From NCBI GenBank assembly GCA_002010065.2, contig MTMD02000002.1, positions 310,001-374,000 of the forward strand: 64,000 nucleotides of DNA. The letters run 5' to 3'. Position 1 is the stretch's first letter; the number at the start of each line of letters is the position of its first letter. The stretch comes from Candidatus Pyrohabitans jungbluthii. GTDB taxonomy: Archaea > Hydrothermarchaeota > Hydrothermarchaeia > Hydrothermarchaeales > BMS3B. The notes beneath the pieces were generated by a model. The model was given only the letters and a program-made list of their open reading frames with translations, was not told the DNA's origin and ran no database searches. Positions 49,718 through 59,002 of this stretch are shown here, piece by piece. The position numbers and the translations under genes were made by a program.

Positions 49718-50804
49718 TTCCGTTACCTCCCAGCAGAGCGTCGCCTTTTACTATGCCTTTAATGTCGCTTATTTCAAACCTATGTACTATTCCTAACACA
49801 GGGTCATATATATAATTATTGTTCCGAAAAATCACAAACGAGGCGGGGTTGCCCTCTTCGATGGCGTTGCTCTCCAGCTTTAACAGCTTCCTTGCGTTAA
49901 GCGTCGCCGCCTTTAGGATTTCCCTGGCGTCCAAGCCATAGTCTCTACTTAACCCGCGGGCAAGCTTAAAGGCGAACTCCATCTCGCGGAGCATGTTTAG
50001 CGAATTTGCCATTGCATTGTCTGTGCCCAGAGCTACGAGGGTACCCTCCAGCATCTCCCTTATCCTAGGCAATCCCACAGCGAAGCTTCCGTTGGCTCGA
50101 GGGCAGAGCACCACCGGCAAGCGCCTGCGCAGTACCTCTTCTATGCTCGCCTCGCTTGCGTTGGTTAAATGCACCACGAAGTCAGGATTAAGCTTCAACA
50201 CCTGCGCCACGTCGTCGCTCACCTCGGCGCAGTGCACTGCAAACAGCTTGCCCATGCGATTGGCAAGGCGGCGCAGCTTGGCGAGCTCCTCCATATTGTA
50301 ATCAGCGACGCTGCTTATGCCGATGCCGTCGCAGTGTTCCAGAAGCTTCTCGGGGGAGTCGCCATTCGGACGCCCGAGCACAACCGCCTCCACAGGCGAA
50401 GCTCTGGCGACGCTTCTCAGCAACTTTACACCTCTCGCTCCACCCTCACGAAAGTCCGCAAAGGTTAGCGTGCCCGAGGCGAGCATCTCCTTAAGCGCCG
50501 ACTTCATCCCCTGCTTAACCTTTTCCTCATCTTTGAGCAGCTCAAACTTCACCCCGCCTTTGCCCACTCGCTCGGAAATGCTTTTGTATGCCGCCACATC
50601 CTTAGCGTAGGCGTCGCCTATGTGGGTGTGCGCGTTGGTAAAGCTGGGACAGATAATCCCTCGCTTTAAGTCAACATAGCCCCTCTTACCAGGGTTGCCC
50701 TCACCCACCTCCGCGATTATCCCATCTTCCACCACAACATAGCCCCGCGTGGGCTCAAGTTCTTCTCCAGCTAAGACTACGGCGTTGCCAAAGATGCGCT
50801 TCAT
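49710..50804 (-). CDS. Amidohydrolase-superfamily deaminase/hydrolase
   Basis: 364 residues from ATG 50804 (GGGGA just upstream; a TTG at 50834 is less likely). Metal-binding landmarks: FTNAHTHIGDAYAKD (HxH), LFAVHCAEVSDD (His), VVHLTNASEASIEEV and VALGTDNAMANS (Asp). Closest in style to the cytosine deaminase/chlorohydrolase branch. Substrate not determinable. Starts divergently from the prepilin peptidase gene with a 40-base gap. Confidence 0.87.
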   Translation of the reverse strand: MKRIFGNAVVLAGEELEPTRGYVVVEDGIIAEVGEGNPGKRGYVDLKRGIICPSFTNAHTHIGDAYAKDVAAYKSISERVGKGGVKFELLKDEEKVKQGMKSALKEMLASGTLTFADFREGGARGVKLLRSVARASPVEAVVLGRPNGDSPEKLLEHCDGIGISSVADYNMEELAKLRRLANRMGKLFAVHCAEVSDDVAQVLKLNPDFVVHLTNASEASIEEVLRRRLPVVLCPRANGSFAVGLPRIREMLEGTLVALGTDNAMANSLNMLREMEFAFKLARGLSRDYGLDAREILKAATLNARKLLKLESNAIEEGNPASFVIFRNNNYIYDPVLGIVHRFEISDIKGIVKGDALLGGNGIV

Positions 50805-50844
50805 TCCCCAATAATCTTTTATTAACTCACGCAAAGTTTAATTC

Positions 50845-51924
50845 ATGCTGGAGTGGGTGATGCTGAGCTTGGCGCTGATTGGCGCGTTGGCTGCGAGCTA
50901 CACCGACTTGAAGCATGGGATTATCCCGAATAAGCTCACCTTTTCCCTCTTCTTCGCTGGCATCGCTGGCAACGTCGCAATAGCCCTTATCAGCGGCGAC
51001 CACAGCTTGATATTCGACCTCGGCAAGGCGATTCTCGCAACCTTCGCCTTAGGCTATGCGCTGTGGCTTCTGGGCGGCATGGCCGCGGGCGACGTAAAGG
51101 AGTTTCTTTTCCTCGCTGCGCTATTGCCCAGGTATCCCGAGGTTCTCAGGAATTACTTCTCCCCGAGCTTGGCGTGGTACCCCTTTCCGTTGAGTGTATT
51201 TATAAACACCTTCGTGGCGATTTTCCCTTTCCTCTTCATCTATGCCTTCGCCATATCCATAAAAAAGAAGGTGAAAATGCGAGAATTTTTAGAGCCCCTG
51301 CTTAAACCCGGGCAGAAGCTGAAAAATGTCTTCTACCTTGCTGGAGCATTTTCGGTTGGCATGCTTCTGGGCAAGGGCATAGCTGCGCTTGGTTTCATAG
51401 TGCTTATTTTCCTGTTAAAGAAGGAGGTATATAGGGTTGCTGCAACCTCCGTGGCACTGCTCCTGGCGATTGCCACCGGCAGCGCTGAACCCCTTGCCAT
51501 ACTCAGGTACTACCTTTTAATAGCGGGTGTGCTCCTCCTTTTTGCCCTCTTCTGGAACAGTCTCAAAATCCTAAGGGCTTCACTTAAGGAAGAGGTTAAA
51601 ATCTCCACCCTCGAAGAGGGCGTAATACCTGCGGAAGAGATTTATATCCGCAACGGCGAAATTATTAGAGAGGAAAAAAGCATCCTTGAAAAAATAAAGG
51701 AGTATGTGAACCCCGGAACCATGAAGAGGGGCACACTTATCGTCGGAACAGCGGCAGCCGGGCTTACAGAACAGCAGATAGCTACGCTCCGCAGGCTGGT
51801 GAGCGAAGGTAAACTCGAGGACAGGATAAAAATTAAAGCGAGGATGCCTTTCGCCCCGGCGATATTCCTTGGGTTGCTCTTAGCCTTGGTATTTGGGGAT
51901 TTAAGCAAAATGGTGAGCTTATGA
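50845..51924 (+). CDS. Archaeal prepilin peptidase (A24 family) with C-terminal extension
   Basis: 359 residues, about seven or eight membrane helices. The two catalytic Asp are in ASYTDLKHGIIPNKLTF and GGMAAGDVKEFLFLAALL (the usual GxGD reads AAGD). A soluble insert (EEVKISTLEEGVIPAEEIYI ... NPGTMKRGTLIVGT) separates late helices, more than in bacterial PilD or archaeal FlaK. It would cut the four class III signal peptides encoded directly downstream, like EppA. It overlaps the first pilin-like gene by 4 bases. Confidence 0.87.
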   Translation: MLEWVMLSLALIGALAASYTDLKHGIIPNKLTFSLFFAGIAGNVAIALISGDHSLIFDLGKAILATFALGYALWLLGGMAAGDVKEFLFLAALLPRYPEVLRNYFSPSLAWYPFPLSVFINTFVAIFPFLFIYAFAISIKKKVKMREFLEPLLKPGQKLKNVFYLAGAFSVGMLLGKGIAALGFIVLIFLLKKEVYRVAATSVALLLAIATGSAEPLAILRYYLLIAGVLLLFALFWNSLKILRASLKEEVKISTLEEGVIPAEEIYIRNGEIIREEKSILEKIKEYVNPGTMKRGTLIVGTAAAGLTEQQIATLRRLVSEGKLEDRIKIKARMPFAPAIFLGLLLALVFGDLSKMVSL

Positions 51925-52463
51925 GAAATAAAGCGCAGATAACCCTTGAGGCGATTCTAATCATAGCCTTTTTCGTTCTAGTGCTTGTAGCGGTCAGCTT
52001 CCCTATGAGCTTTAAGGTCTCTGAGGCAGGGAGAGATGTCTCGAGGGTGCTTGAGATTAGAAACAATCTGGAAAAGGTGGTCTCAGCTATTAAAGTTGTC
52101 CAAGCCCTTGGGCCAGGGGCGGTGCGCACCGTTACCATAACTTCAGATTCAAAGCGCTGGGCACTTGCAACCGGCGACCCAGTAACTGGGTCTTCAATCA
52201 GTTACTGGATAGCGTGGGAAGAAAAGAAGAGAATTCCTGCCGAGCTTGCTTATACCACCACCTTCGACGCATCTCGCCATTTCGGTGGAATGGGAAGGAA
52301 CATCTCGGGCATAAATGCAGATGCTTTTAATTATATCTATTTTGATGGCGATGGCAAAGGCTCCTTTGAGGTGAGGGTTGAAAATACCAACAGTGCAGGA
52401 GTAGAGTCTCGTATCCTCATTTCGAGGAGCGGCAGTACAATAAATATAACTCTTGCCCCGTGA
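51921..52463 (+). CDS. Pilin-like protein with class III signal peptide
   Basis: 180 residues. The start RNKAQITLEAILIIAFFVLV is a class III signal: a short positive leader, then Q-x-T/S-x-E and a hydrophobic helix that remains on the mature pilin. The rest is a beta-rich globular domain (VRTVTITSDSKRWALATGDP). Probable pilus or surface subunit processed by the peptidase upstream. Confidence 0.82.
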   Translation: MRNKAQITLEAILIIAFFVLVLVAVSFPMSFKVSEAGRDVSRVLEIRNNLEKVVSAIKVVQALGPGAVRTVTITSDSKRWALATGDPVTGSSISYWIAWEEKKRIPAELAYTTTFDASRHFGGMGRNISGINADAFNYIYFDGDGKGSFEVRVENTNSAGVESRILISRSGSTINITLAP

Positions 52464-52473
52464 GGATAGAGAG

Positions 52474-52992
52474 ATGAACAGAAGGGCGCAGATAACTGTT
52501 GAGGCGCTGATAATAATGGGCGCGATACTCCTCATTCTCCTCTCTGTTTCCGTTCCTCTTGCCATTTATTCAGGCCGCTCTGCAAGAGATGTGCAGCATG
52601 CAAGTGATGCGCGCTATGTTGTGGAGGAAATCGCAGCCGTCGCCAACAGCGTATCCAATGAGTACGAAAGGCGAACCTTAACGCTATACGTACCCGGCTA
52701 CACCTCCGCGGGTAAAGATGTGAACGGCTTGCCACTAATAGAAAAAACCACCAGGATAACCACATCCCAGGACGGAGACGCTCTCGTAGCCTATCTCACG
52801 CAGGTGAGGCGGCGTGAGGATGGTAGTGTTGTGCAGAACGACACCTACAACTTTACTGTGGAACTCTATGGAAAGGGCTGGATTATAATGGCAGCTAACG
52901 GCAGCGTCGCGGACATAGTTGAGTCCTCCGGGGCTTGGTACAGCATAAATATTACCCTTAAAAACATAACCTTCTCAAGGGAGGCGTCATGA
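52474..52992 (+). CDS. Pilin-like protein with class III signal peptide
   Basis: 172 residues from ATG 52474. NRRAQITVEALIIMGAILLI shows the same leader type; the domain has repeated Thr/Tyr-rich strands (RRTLTLYVPGYTSAGKDVNG). It begins 10 bases after the preceding stop and overlaps the next gene by 4 bases. Confidence 0.8.
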   Translation: MNRRAQITVEALIIMGAILLILLSVSVPLAIYSGRSARDVQHASDARYVVEEIAAVANSVSNEYERRTLTLYVPGYTSAGKDVNGLPLIEKTTRITTSQDGDALVAYLTQVRRREDGSVVQNDTYNFTVELYGKGWIIMAANGSVADIVESSGAWYSINITLKNITFSREAS

Positions 52993-53474
52993 AAGGACAG
53001 GTTTCCATTGAGGTTGCCCTGATGGCGGGCATGGCAATACTCGTGATTGTGAGCCTTGTCAACATTAACTTTGAAAGGCTCCACATGGCGAGAGAGCTAG
53101 GCGAGGCGGGCGAGGCGAAGATGATAGGCACCATCATCGCAGAGGCGATAAACAATGCCTATGCCAACGGCGAGGGCTTCCAGGTATACCTTTCTCCAGA
53201 GCAGCTGAACTTCACAAGGCTTGGGGAGGTGGAAAAAATGGGTGGTCTCGCAATAATGCTTCCAATAACCATAAACAACTCTGCCAGAGAGGTTGTAATA
53301 AAGAAAAATACGTCAAAGACAGGAGGCAAAGCCTGGAGCATGGCGGTTTCCTTTATACCCAACAATGTCATCCGCATGGACCCGAGTAACGATTATCCTG
53401 AGGTTACAGTGCGCAACAATGGCACAAACATTATTATTTATGCGGATGATACACATATCGATACCGTGAGCTGA
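52989..53474 (+). CDS. Pilin-like protein with class III signal peptide
   Basis: 161 residues. KGQVSIEVALMAGMAILVIV is a canonical class III signal with Gly before the Gln at the cleavage site. The mature domain carries several Asn-x-Ser/Thr sites (for example NNS, KNTS, NNGTN) that could be glycosylated. Third of four tandem pilin-like genes. Confidence 0.8.
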   Translation: MKGQVSIEVALMAGMAILVIVSLVNINFERLHMARELGEAGEAKMIGTIIAEAINNAYANGEGFQVYLSPEQLNFTRLGEVEKMGGLAIMLPITINNSAREVVIKKNTSKTGGKAWSMAVSFIPNNVIRMDPSNDYPEVTVRNNGTNIIIYADDTHIDTVS

Positions 53475-53479
53475 GGCGC

Positions 53480-53947
53480 ATGATGGCATTAAGGGATAGT
53501 AGGGGACAGGTCTCCCTTGAATTTATAATTCTGGTAGGGGCGATACTGGTAATGGTGGTTGCAGCCTTTCCCTACATAGCCCGTGCGAACGAGCTCAACA
53601 AGGCACTCGCCGCTGCCAGGGACGGCGCCACCTTCGCTGCGGGAATGAGGGGGCTGGGCTATAGGGGTGAGAACGTTGCGGAGATCCCACCCGGTGTTGT
53701 GAAGATAAAAAAGATTGAGATGGTAAATCAAGGAAATTATAGCAACCTTCAGTGGTACCGCTTTGAAATTCACATCTCGGCTCCGAGCTACATAACCAGC
53801 AACAGTACCTACAGGCAGAGTCTTTGCGGGACTGTTACAAATCAGGCGATGCGATATGTTTATTATGCATTTAACGGAGAATGGAAGGACTACTCGCGGG
53901 TAAACACTACATACTACTCCTTCACTGCAGGCTGTGAGTTTGAATGA
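53480..53947 (+). CDS. Pilin-like protein with class III signal peptide
   Basis: 155 residues. RGQVSLEFIILVGAILVMVV is the signal and helix; the domain includes two Cys (QSLCGTVTN and AGCEFE) that may form a disulfide, unlike the three other pilin-like proteins here. Fourth of the set, 5 bases after the third. Confidence 0.8.
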   Translation: MMALRDSRGQVSLEFIILVGAILVMVVAAFPYIARANELNKALAAARDGATFAAGMRGLGYRGENVAEIPPGVVKIKKIEMVNQGNYSNLQWYRFEIHISAPSYITSNSTYRQSLCGTVTNQAMRYVYYAFNGEWKDYSRVNTTYYSFTAGCEFE

Positions 53948-53958
53948 GGTAGGAAAGC

Positions 53959-54714
53959 ATGGACATTGCCGAAGAAATAGGTGAGCTCACTTTCAGAACT
54001 GCGAGCAAGGTCTACTACCATGCCCTGGGTTTTCTGATAAAGTTCATTCTCTGGCTTCGCAGGCTGCGCGCCTACCTCGGTGAGGTGGAGGTTCGCAGAG
54101 TATATCCCTTTTTTGAAAGAAGAGGTGTGGAATTCCAAGATTATGTCATACTTAAAGCGCAGCTATTCACCTTCCTCTTCTTCATAATTGCAGTGCTATT
54201 TATATTTAATTTTATTAGTTTCGGGACTGCTCTTCCCCTGCTTGTGCTTTCTGGCCTATCATCACTTTTCCAGGCCTTTGGTCAGGTGAAGAAATACTTC
54301 TCCCAGGATTATCCTCCCTACAGGGACTTTTTCCTTGCGTACTTTATAATTACCCTGCTCCTTCTCATATTCAAGGCGCTTATGCCTCGCGTATCGTGGC
54401 GCTACCCGTATATCCACTTCCTCCTGGTTTCGCTGATCGCTGTAGTCGCCTTCTCCGCCTACTTTAGGCATCGCTATGCCCGCGACTACACCTTCGGCAG
54501 GGTGGTAAAGGCAGGAAGCATCGCAAGGGTTAAGGTGAACTACGACATACGCTCTGGTATAAAGCCGGGGGTGCACCTCCTGCCAAATGACGTGAATGCA
54601 AGGGAGGGCGACATTGTAAAGCTCCGCGTGGAGAAAAGCTTTTTTAACCTGCGCGGCAATCGCGTGTCTGAGATCCTAGAGGTGCTGGGTAATGCGGGAT
54701 TACGAGGTGGTTAG
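53959..54714 (+). CDS. DUF2101-type membrane protein
   Basis: 251 residues. Cytoplasmic N-terminal helices, then about five membrane helices (LFTFLFFIIAVLFIFNFISF, FFLAYFIITLLLLIFKALM, FLLVSLIAVVAFSAYF) and a C-terminal small beta domain (GRVVKAGSIARVKVNYDIRS). DUF2101 proteins accompany archaeal prepilin peptidase genes, so a role in pilus assembly is plausible. Overlaps the next gene by 23 bases. Confidence 0.75.
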   Translation: MDIAEEIGELTFRTASKVYYHALGFLIKFILWLRRLRAYLGEVEVRRVYPFFERRGVEFQDYVILKAQLFTFLFFIIAVLFIFNFISFGTALPLLVLSGLSSLFQAFGQVKKYFSQDYPPYRDFFLAYFIITLLLLIFKALMPRVSWRYPYIHFLLVSLIAVVAFSAYFRHRYARDYTFGRVVKAGSIARVKVNYDIRSGIKPGVHLLPNDVNAREGDIVKLRVEKSFFNLRGNRVSEILEVLGNAGLRGG

Positions 54715-55069
54715 CCTCTCACTGGCGATATCGACTGTTGGCATACTCCTGCTTTTCTTTGCAGCCAGCATTGCTGAGCCCAGGGAGGTTAGCATAGGCG
54801 AGCTTAGCAGCGCTCACCTGGGCGCCAAAGTAAAGGTTGCTGGAGAGGTGGTGAGGGTTAGGAACCACGATGAGGGGCACGTTTTTCTGCGCGTGAGCGA
54901 CGGTAAAGGTGAGGTGGCAGTACCCCTATTTAAAAAAGTAGCTGAAGGCGTGGACAAGAGCTGCCTCAGAGAAGGCGCAAAAATTGAGCTTATTGGCAGA
55001 GTTGAAGAGTACCGCGGCGAGCTTGAGGTGATACCACGGGAGGGGGATGAGGTACGTTGCTTGACGTAG
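54692..55069 (+). CDS. Membrane-anchored OB-fold protein
   Basis: 125 residues. One N-terminal membrane helix (LSLAISTVGILLLFFAASIA) and an OB-fold: VSIGELSSAHLGAKVKVAGE, HVFLRVSDGKGEVAVPLF, GAKIELIGRVEEYRGELEVI. The fold resembles nucleic-acid-type anticodon-binding domains but sits outside the membrane by topology, so the ligand is unclear. Second such protein in the window after 27396-27845. Confidence 0.75.
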   Translation: MRDYEVVSLSLAISTVGILLLFFAASIAEPREVSIGELSSAHLGAKVKVAGEVVRVRNHDEGHVFLRVSDGKGEVAVPLFKKVAEGVDKSCLREGAKIELIGRVEEYRGELEVIPREGDEVRCLT

Positions 55070-56262
55070 TGGTGTTCACCCTGCTGGGCTGTGTTTGCGG
55101 TGTAATCACCGGCTTGGTGCCCGGGCTTCACGTGAACAACGTGGTGATAATCCTTGTTTCCCTATCTGCGCTGCTTATTGATAGCTTCGGTCTCTGGTCT
55201 CTGCTGGCTTTTATAGTTGCCCTGAGCGTGATGCACTCCTTCGTGGACTACGTGCCTGCAATTCTCGTGGGCGCACCTCAGGAAGATAACGTGCTTTCCA
55301 CGCTTCCTGGACAGCGTCTCCTCAGCCAAGGCAGGGGCTATGAGGCGATTCGCCTTACGGTGCTTGGTGGCCTGGGGGCGACGCTTTTTAGTGCCTTAAC
55401 CCTTCCCTTCCTCTACTTTGCTCTACCTCAGATTTACCCAGTGGTAAGGCAGCACATTCCGCTGCTCCTAGCTATGGTGCTCGCCTACATGGTTTACCTG
55501 GAGAAAGGGCTGAGGAAGAGGCTTTATGCAATGCTCGTGGTCTTCTATTCCGGAGCGCTGGGCTACATAATCTTAAACTACCCGGTGCTCTCACCGCAGT
55601 ACGCGCTCTTCCCGGCGCTTACCGGCTTCTTTGGGATAAGCACCATCTTAACGTCTCTCCGCCTGCGAAGCGCACCCCCGGCGCAGAGTTTGACTTACAG
55701 TGAAGGCTACTACTCCCGCGGCGTCGCCGCAGGTGCGATTGGCGGAATACTCGCCGGCCTGCTACCCGGTATAGGCTCTGCCCAGAGTGCGCTTCTGGTG
55801 CAGAGCTTTTTCAAACGTCGCGATGAGAAGGAGTTTCTCGTTGCCCATGGTGGTGTGAACACCGCAGCAGCGATTTTTGCGCTCCTTGCACTCTACTTAA
55901 TAGGCAACCCCCGCAGCGGCGCCAGCGTTGCGGCGGCTATGCTTATAGGCGAAGCGGAGCTGGCGGATTTCACATTCATGCTAGCTGTGGCAATGCTCAC
56001 CTCCTCCTTTGCCGCCTTAGCTACGCTTCTTATCGCCAGGGCAGCAATAAAGAGAATAGGAAGAATAAACTACACGACGCTTTCCCTCGCTGTGCTTGCC
56101 TTTCTAGGGCTGAGCATCCTTCTCTTTACGGGCTTCTATGGTGTGCTTGTAGCGATTACGAGCACCGCAATAGGCATGCTCGCCGCCTTCGCCGGAGTGA
56201 GAAGGTCCCACTGCATGGGGGTGCTTATTCTCCCCACTATAATTTACTTCCTTGGCATTTGA
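55057..56262 (+). CDS. TctA/DUF112-family membrane protein
   Basis: 401 residues, about ten to eleven membrane helices. CVCGVITGLVPGLHVNNVVI and AGAIGGILAGLLPGIGSAQS are the two inverted-topology G-x-x-PG-h motifs of the TctA family; VNTAAAIFALLALYLIGNPR is a further landmark. Bacterial TctA transports carboxylates with a binding protein; archaeal versions stand alone and their substrate is unknown. TTG start overlaps the OB-fold gene by 13 bases. Confidence 0.83.
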   Translation: MLDVVVFTLLGCVCGVITGLVPGLHVNNVVIILVSLSALLIDSFGLWSLLAFIVALSVMHSFVDYVPAILVGAPQEDNVLSTLPGQRLLSQGRGYEAIRLTVLGGLGATLFSALTLPFLYFALPQIYPVVRQHIPLLLAMVLAYMVYLEKGLRKRLYAMLVVFYSGALGYIILNYPVLSPQYALFPALTGFFGISTILTSLRLRSAPPAQSLTYSEGYYSRGVAAGAIGGILAGLLPGIGSAQSALLVQSFFKRRDEKEFLVAHGGVNTAAAIFALLALYLIGNPRSGASVAAAMLIGEAELADFTFMLAVAMLTSSFAALATLLIARAAIKRIGRINYTTLSLAVLAFLGLSILLFTGFYGVLVAITSTAIGMLAAFAGVRRSHCMGVLILPTIIYFLGI

Positions 56263-56291
56263 GCTTTGATGTTGGGATACAAATAGACAAA

Positions 56292-56300
56292 TTTTTTATA
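56292..56300 (+). promoter_or_regulatory. TATA-like box upstream of gyrA
   Basis: ttttttata about 32-40 bases before the gyrA ATG at 56332. The gap has no strong ribosome binding site, so a short leader or leaderless transcript is likely. Confidence 0.45.
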
Positions 56301-56331
56301 CCCTCACAGCGAATCTTAACCGGGACTTTAG

Positions 56332-58746
56332 ATGGCAGCAGCGAAGGAGAAAATCATACCAGTGGCGATAGAGGAGGAGATGAAGCGCTCCTACATAGAT
56401 TACGCGATGAGCGTAATCGTGGGTAGAGCTCTCCCAGACGTGCGCGACGGCTTGAAGCCAGTGCACCGCCGCATCCTATATGCGATGTACGAGCTTGGCT
56501 TGTTTCACAACCGCCCGTATAAGAAGAGTGCGCGCATCGTTGGTGAGGTGCTCGGTAAGTACCACCCTCATGGTGACGCCGCTGTATACGACGCCCTTGT
56601 TAGGATGGTTCAGGACTTCTCCTTGCGCTATCCCTTAATCGACGGGCAGGGAAACTTTGGAAGCGTAGACGGCGACGCCCCGGCGGCGATGCGCTACACC
56701 GAGGCGAGGCTTGCGAAGATAGCTGAGGAGATGCTGGCGGACATTGAGAAGGATACCGTTGACTTCGTCCCCAACTTCGATGAATCTTTGCAAGAGCCCA
56801 GCGTGCTACCCGCGAAGCTTCCCAACCTGCTGGTGAACGGCTCCTCTGGCATCGCCGTGGGAATGGCGACCAATATCCCGCCGCACAACCTCTGCGAGGT
56901 GTGCGACGCCATAGCCATGCTCATAGACAACCCCGACGCCACCCTTGAAGAGCTTATGGAGGTCATCCATGGGCCGGACTTCCCCACGGGCGCGTATATC
57001 TTGGGCAAGAAAGGGATAATTCAAGCCTACTCCACCGGGAGGGGCACAATCAGGCTTAGAGGGAGGACGCACATAGAGGAGGACAAGCGCAAGAAGCGGA
57101 TTATTATCACCGAGATCCCATACATGGTGAACAAGGCGAAGCTCATAGAGAGCATCGCCGAACTTGTGAGAAATAAGAAGATAGAGGGCATCACAGACAT
57201 ACGCGACGAGAGCGACCGCGAGGGTATGCGCGTTGTTATTGAGCTAAAACAGAGCGCTTCTCCTGAGGTGATTCTCAACCAGCTCTACAAGAACACACAG
57301 CTTGAGACCACCTTCGGGATTATTAATCTTGTTCTCGTCGACGGTGAACCTCGTGTTTTAAACCTGCGCGACACCATCTTGGAGTTTATAAAGCACCGCA
57401 AGCAGGTTGTAACCAGAAGGACGCGCTTTGAGTTGAGCAAAGCTGAGAAGCGCGCCCACATCTTAGAGGGGCTGCGCATAGCTTTGGAGAACATAGATGC
57501 AGTTATAAAGCTCATTCGTGGCTCGCCAAGCGTTGAGGAAGCCAAGGCTAAGCTTATGGAGCGCTTTTCGCTGACCGATACCCAAGCCCAGGCGATTCTG
57601 GACATGCGCCTCCAGAAGCTTACCGCTCTCGAAAGGGAGAAGATTGAGGAGGAGTACCGCAAGCTTCTCAAGGAGATAGATTACCTTCGCAGCCTATTAG
57701 CCAGTGAGAAGAAGATTCTTCAGGTGATTAAGAAGGAGACGCTGGAGATTAAGCAGAAGTACGGGGATGAGCGCAGGACTGAGATTGTCGCGGAGGCAGA
57801 GGAAATAAGCATCGAAGATTTAATCGCCAAGGAGGAAATGGTGGTTACTATCACACAAGGAGGCTATATAAAGCGCCTGCCCGTGAGCACCTATCGCCAG
57901 CAGCGCCGCGGTGGCAGAGGCATAGTGGGGGTTGAAGCAAAGGAGGACCAGGTGAAGGATATCTACGTGGCCTCAACCCACGACTATATGCTGTTCTTCT
58001 CAAACACCGGCAAGGTGTACTGGCGCAAGGTCTATGAGATCCCCACCGCCGGCAGGTATTCCAGGGGCAAAGCGATGGTCAACCTCCTTGAGGAGGCGGC
58101 CAACGAGAGGATCACAGCCACGCTGGCGGTGCGCGACTTCTCCGAGGAACGCTACGTGTTCTTCGCTACAAAGCAGGGTAAAGTTAAGAAGACACCGCTG
58201 AGCGCCTTCAGCAACCCCCGCAGAGGCGGAATACTTGCGATAAGCTTAGCAGAGGGCGATGAGCTGGTTGAGGTTGAACTGACCGACGGCAGGCAGGAGA
58301 TACTCCTAGCAACGCGCTACGGCAAGGCTATACGCTTCTCTGAGCAGGACGTCAGGGCGATGGGGCGCACTGCAATGGGGGTTACCGGAATAACACTGCG
58401 CAGGAAAGACGAGGTTGTTGGAGTAGAGGTTGTTAAGCCGGGCACCACCATACTTGCGGTTACTGAAAACGGCTATGGAAAGCGCACTCCCATTGAGGAG
58501 TACCCGCTTCAGAGGCGGGGAGGCAAGGGCGTGATTAACATTATACCGAGCGTGCGCAATGGTTTGGTGGTGGGCGTGCTCAGCGTTCTGGACAGCGATG
58601 AGGTGGTGCTCACAAGTGCGAAAGGTGTGGTTATCCGTCTCAAGGCGAAAGAGATATCTGTGATGGGGAGGAATACCCAGGGCGTAAGGCTGATGAAGCT
58701 GGAGGAGGGGGATCGAGTCGTTGCGCTTGCGAAGGTGAGGGAGTAG
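56332..58746 (+). CDS. gyrA: DNA gyrase subunit A
   Basis: 804 residues, bacterial-type. Cleaves and rejoins DNA with Tyr122 ([18 protein letters not shown]). N-terminal landmarks [40 protein letters not shown] and [20 protein letters not shown]. The C-terminal beta-pinwheel has the GyrA box QRRGGKG near residue 727 and a related QRRGGRG earlier, so it can wrap DNA and supercoil negatively, unlike ParC. gyrB is not in the window. Gyrase in archaea stems from bacterial transfer and is fixed in several euryarchaeal groups; composition here matches the host. Confidence 0.96.
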   Translation: MAAAKEKIIPVAIEEEMKRSYIDYAMSVIVGRALPDVRDGLKPVHRRILYAMYELGLFHNRPYKKSARIVGEVLGKYHPHGDAAVYDALVRMVQDFSLRYPLIDGQGNFGSVDGDAPAAMRYTEARLAKIAEEMLADIEKDTVDFVPNFDESLQEPSVLPAKLPNLLVNGSSGIAVGMATNIPPHNLCEVCDAIAMLIDNPDATLEELMEVIHGPDFPTGAYILGKKGIIQAYSTGRGTIRLRGRTHIEEDKRKKRIIITEIPYMVNKAKLIESIAELVRNKKIEGITDIRDESDREGMRVVIELKQSASPEVILNQLYKNTQLETTFGIINLVLVDGEPRVLNLRDTILEFIKHRKQVVTRRTRFELSKAEKRAHILEGLRIALENIDAVIKLIRGSPSVEEAKAKLMERFSLTDTQAQAILDMRLQKLTALEREKIEEEYRKLLKEIDYLRSLLASEKKILQVIKKETLEIKQKYGDERRTEIVAEAEEISIEDLIAKEEMVVTITQGGYIKRLPVSTYRQQRRGGRGIVGVEAKEDQVKDIYVASTHDYMLFFSNTGKVYWRKVYEIPTAGRYSRGKAMVNLLEEAANERITATLAVRDFSEERYVFFATKQGKVKKTPLSAFSNPRRGGILAISLAEGDELVEVELTDGRQEILLATRYGKAIRFSEQDVRAMGRTAMGVTGITLRRKDEVVGVEVVKPGTTILAVTENGYGKRTPIEEYPLQRRGGKGVINIIPSVRNGLVVGVLSVLDSDEVVLTSAKGVVIRLKAKEISVMGRNTQGVRLMKLEEGDRVVALAKVRE

Positions 58747-58816
58747 TTCCGTCACCCTATCGTGCTCCGCACGAGACGGGTAACTCCGTCACCCGCAAGC
58801 GAAGCTTCCGGGTAAC
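58747..58816. repeat. Two tandem imperfect palindromes after gyrA
   Basis: Unit 1 (58747-58784) and unit 2 (58785-58816) each begin TCCGTCACCC and end CGGGTAAC, so each can fold on itself (GTcACCC pairing with GGGTaAC). Unit 1 has an inner stem CGTGC/GCACG, unit 2 an inner palindrome GAAGCTTC. The units share ends but not cores, like mobile palindromic elements. They may also act in 3'-end formation. Confidence 0.55.
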
Positions 58817-58923
58817 CGTTAATAATCCTAAGCGCTGCTTGTGGAGGCAGCACCCTCTTGCTCAACTTATGTTAATTTTACTTACTTTTTGCAATATCTA
58901 TATTAAAATACCAAATCAAAATG

Positions 58924-58931
58924 TTTATATA
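58924..58931 (+). promoter_or_regulatory. TATA-like box upstream of nrdD
   Basis: tttatata, 72-79 bases before the nrdD ATG. It predicts a leader of about 45-50 bases that would contain the palindrome at 58964-58979. Confidence 0.45.
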
Positions 58932-58963
58932 GTATGAAGATTATTAATAATGCTAACAAGTAA

Positions 58964-58979
58964 TCCGAATTTGTTCGGA
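58964..58979. promoter_or_regulatory. Perfect palindrome in the nrdD leader
   Basis: TCCGAA-TTTG-TTCGGA. It lies about 35 bases after the TATA-like box and 24 before the ATG, so it could be an operator just past the start of transcription or a small RNA hairpin limiting translation. It does not match the bacterial NrdR box. Confidence 0.5.
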
Positions 58980-59002
58980 AGTTCAAACTCGGGGGAAGAG
59001 AT

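Noticed and set aside
56332-58746. ParC/topoisomerase IV instead of gyrase A
   Set aside because: An intact GyrA box (QRRGGKG) in the C-terminal domain indicates gyrase.
58747-59002. Cobalamin riboswitch before the reductase
   Set aside because: No B12-box-like sequence was found, and class III RNR does not use cobalamin. The paired elements are better seen as simple palindromes.
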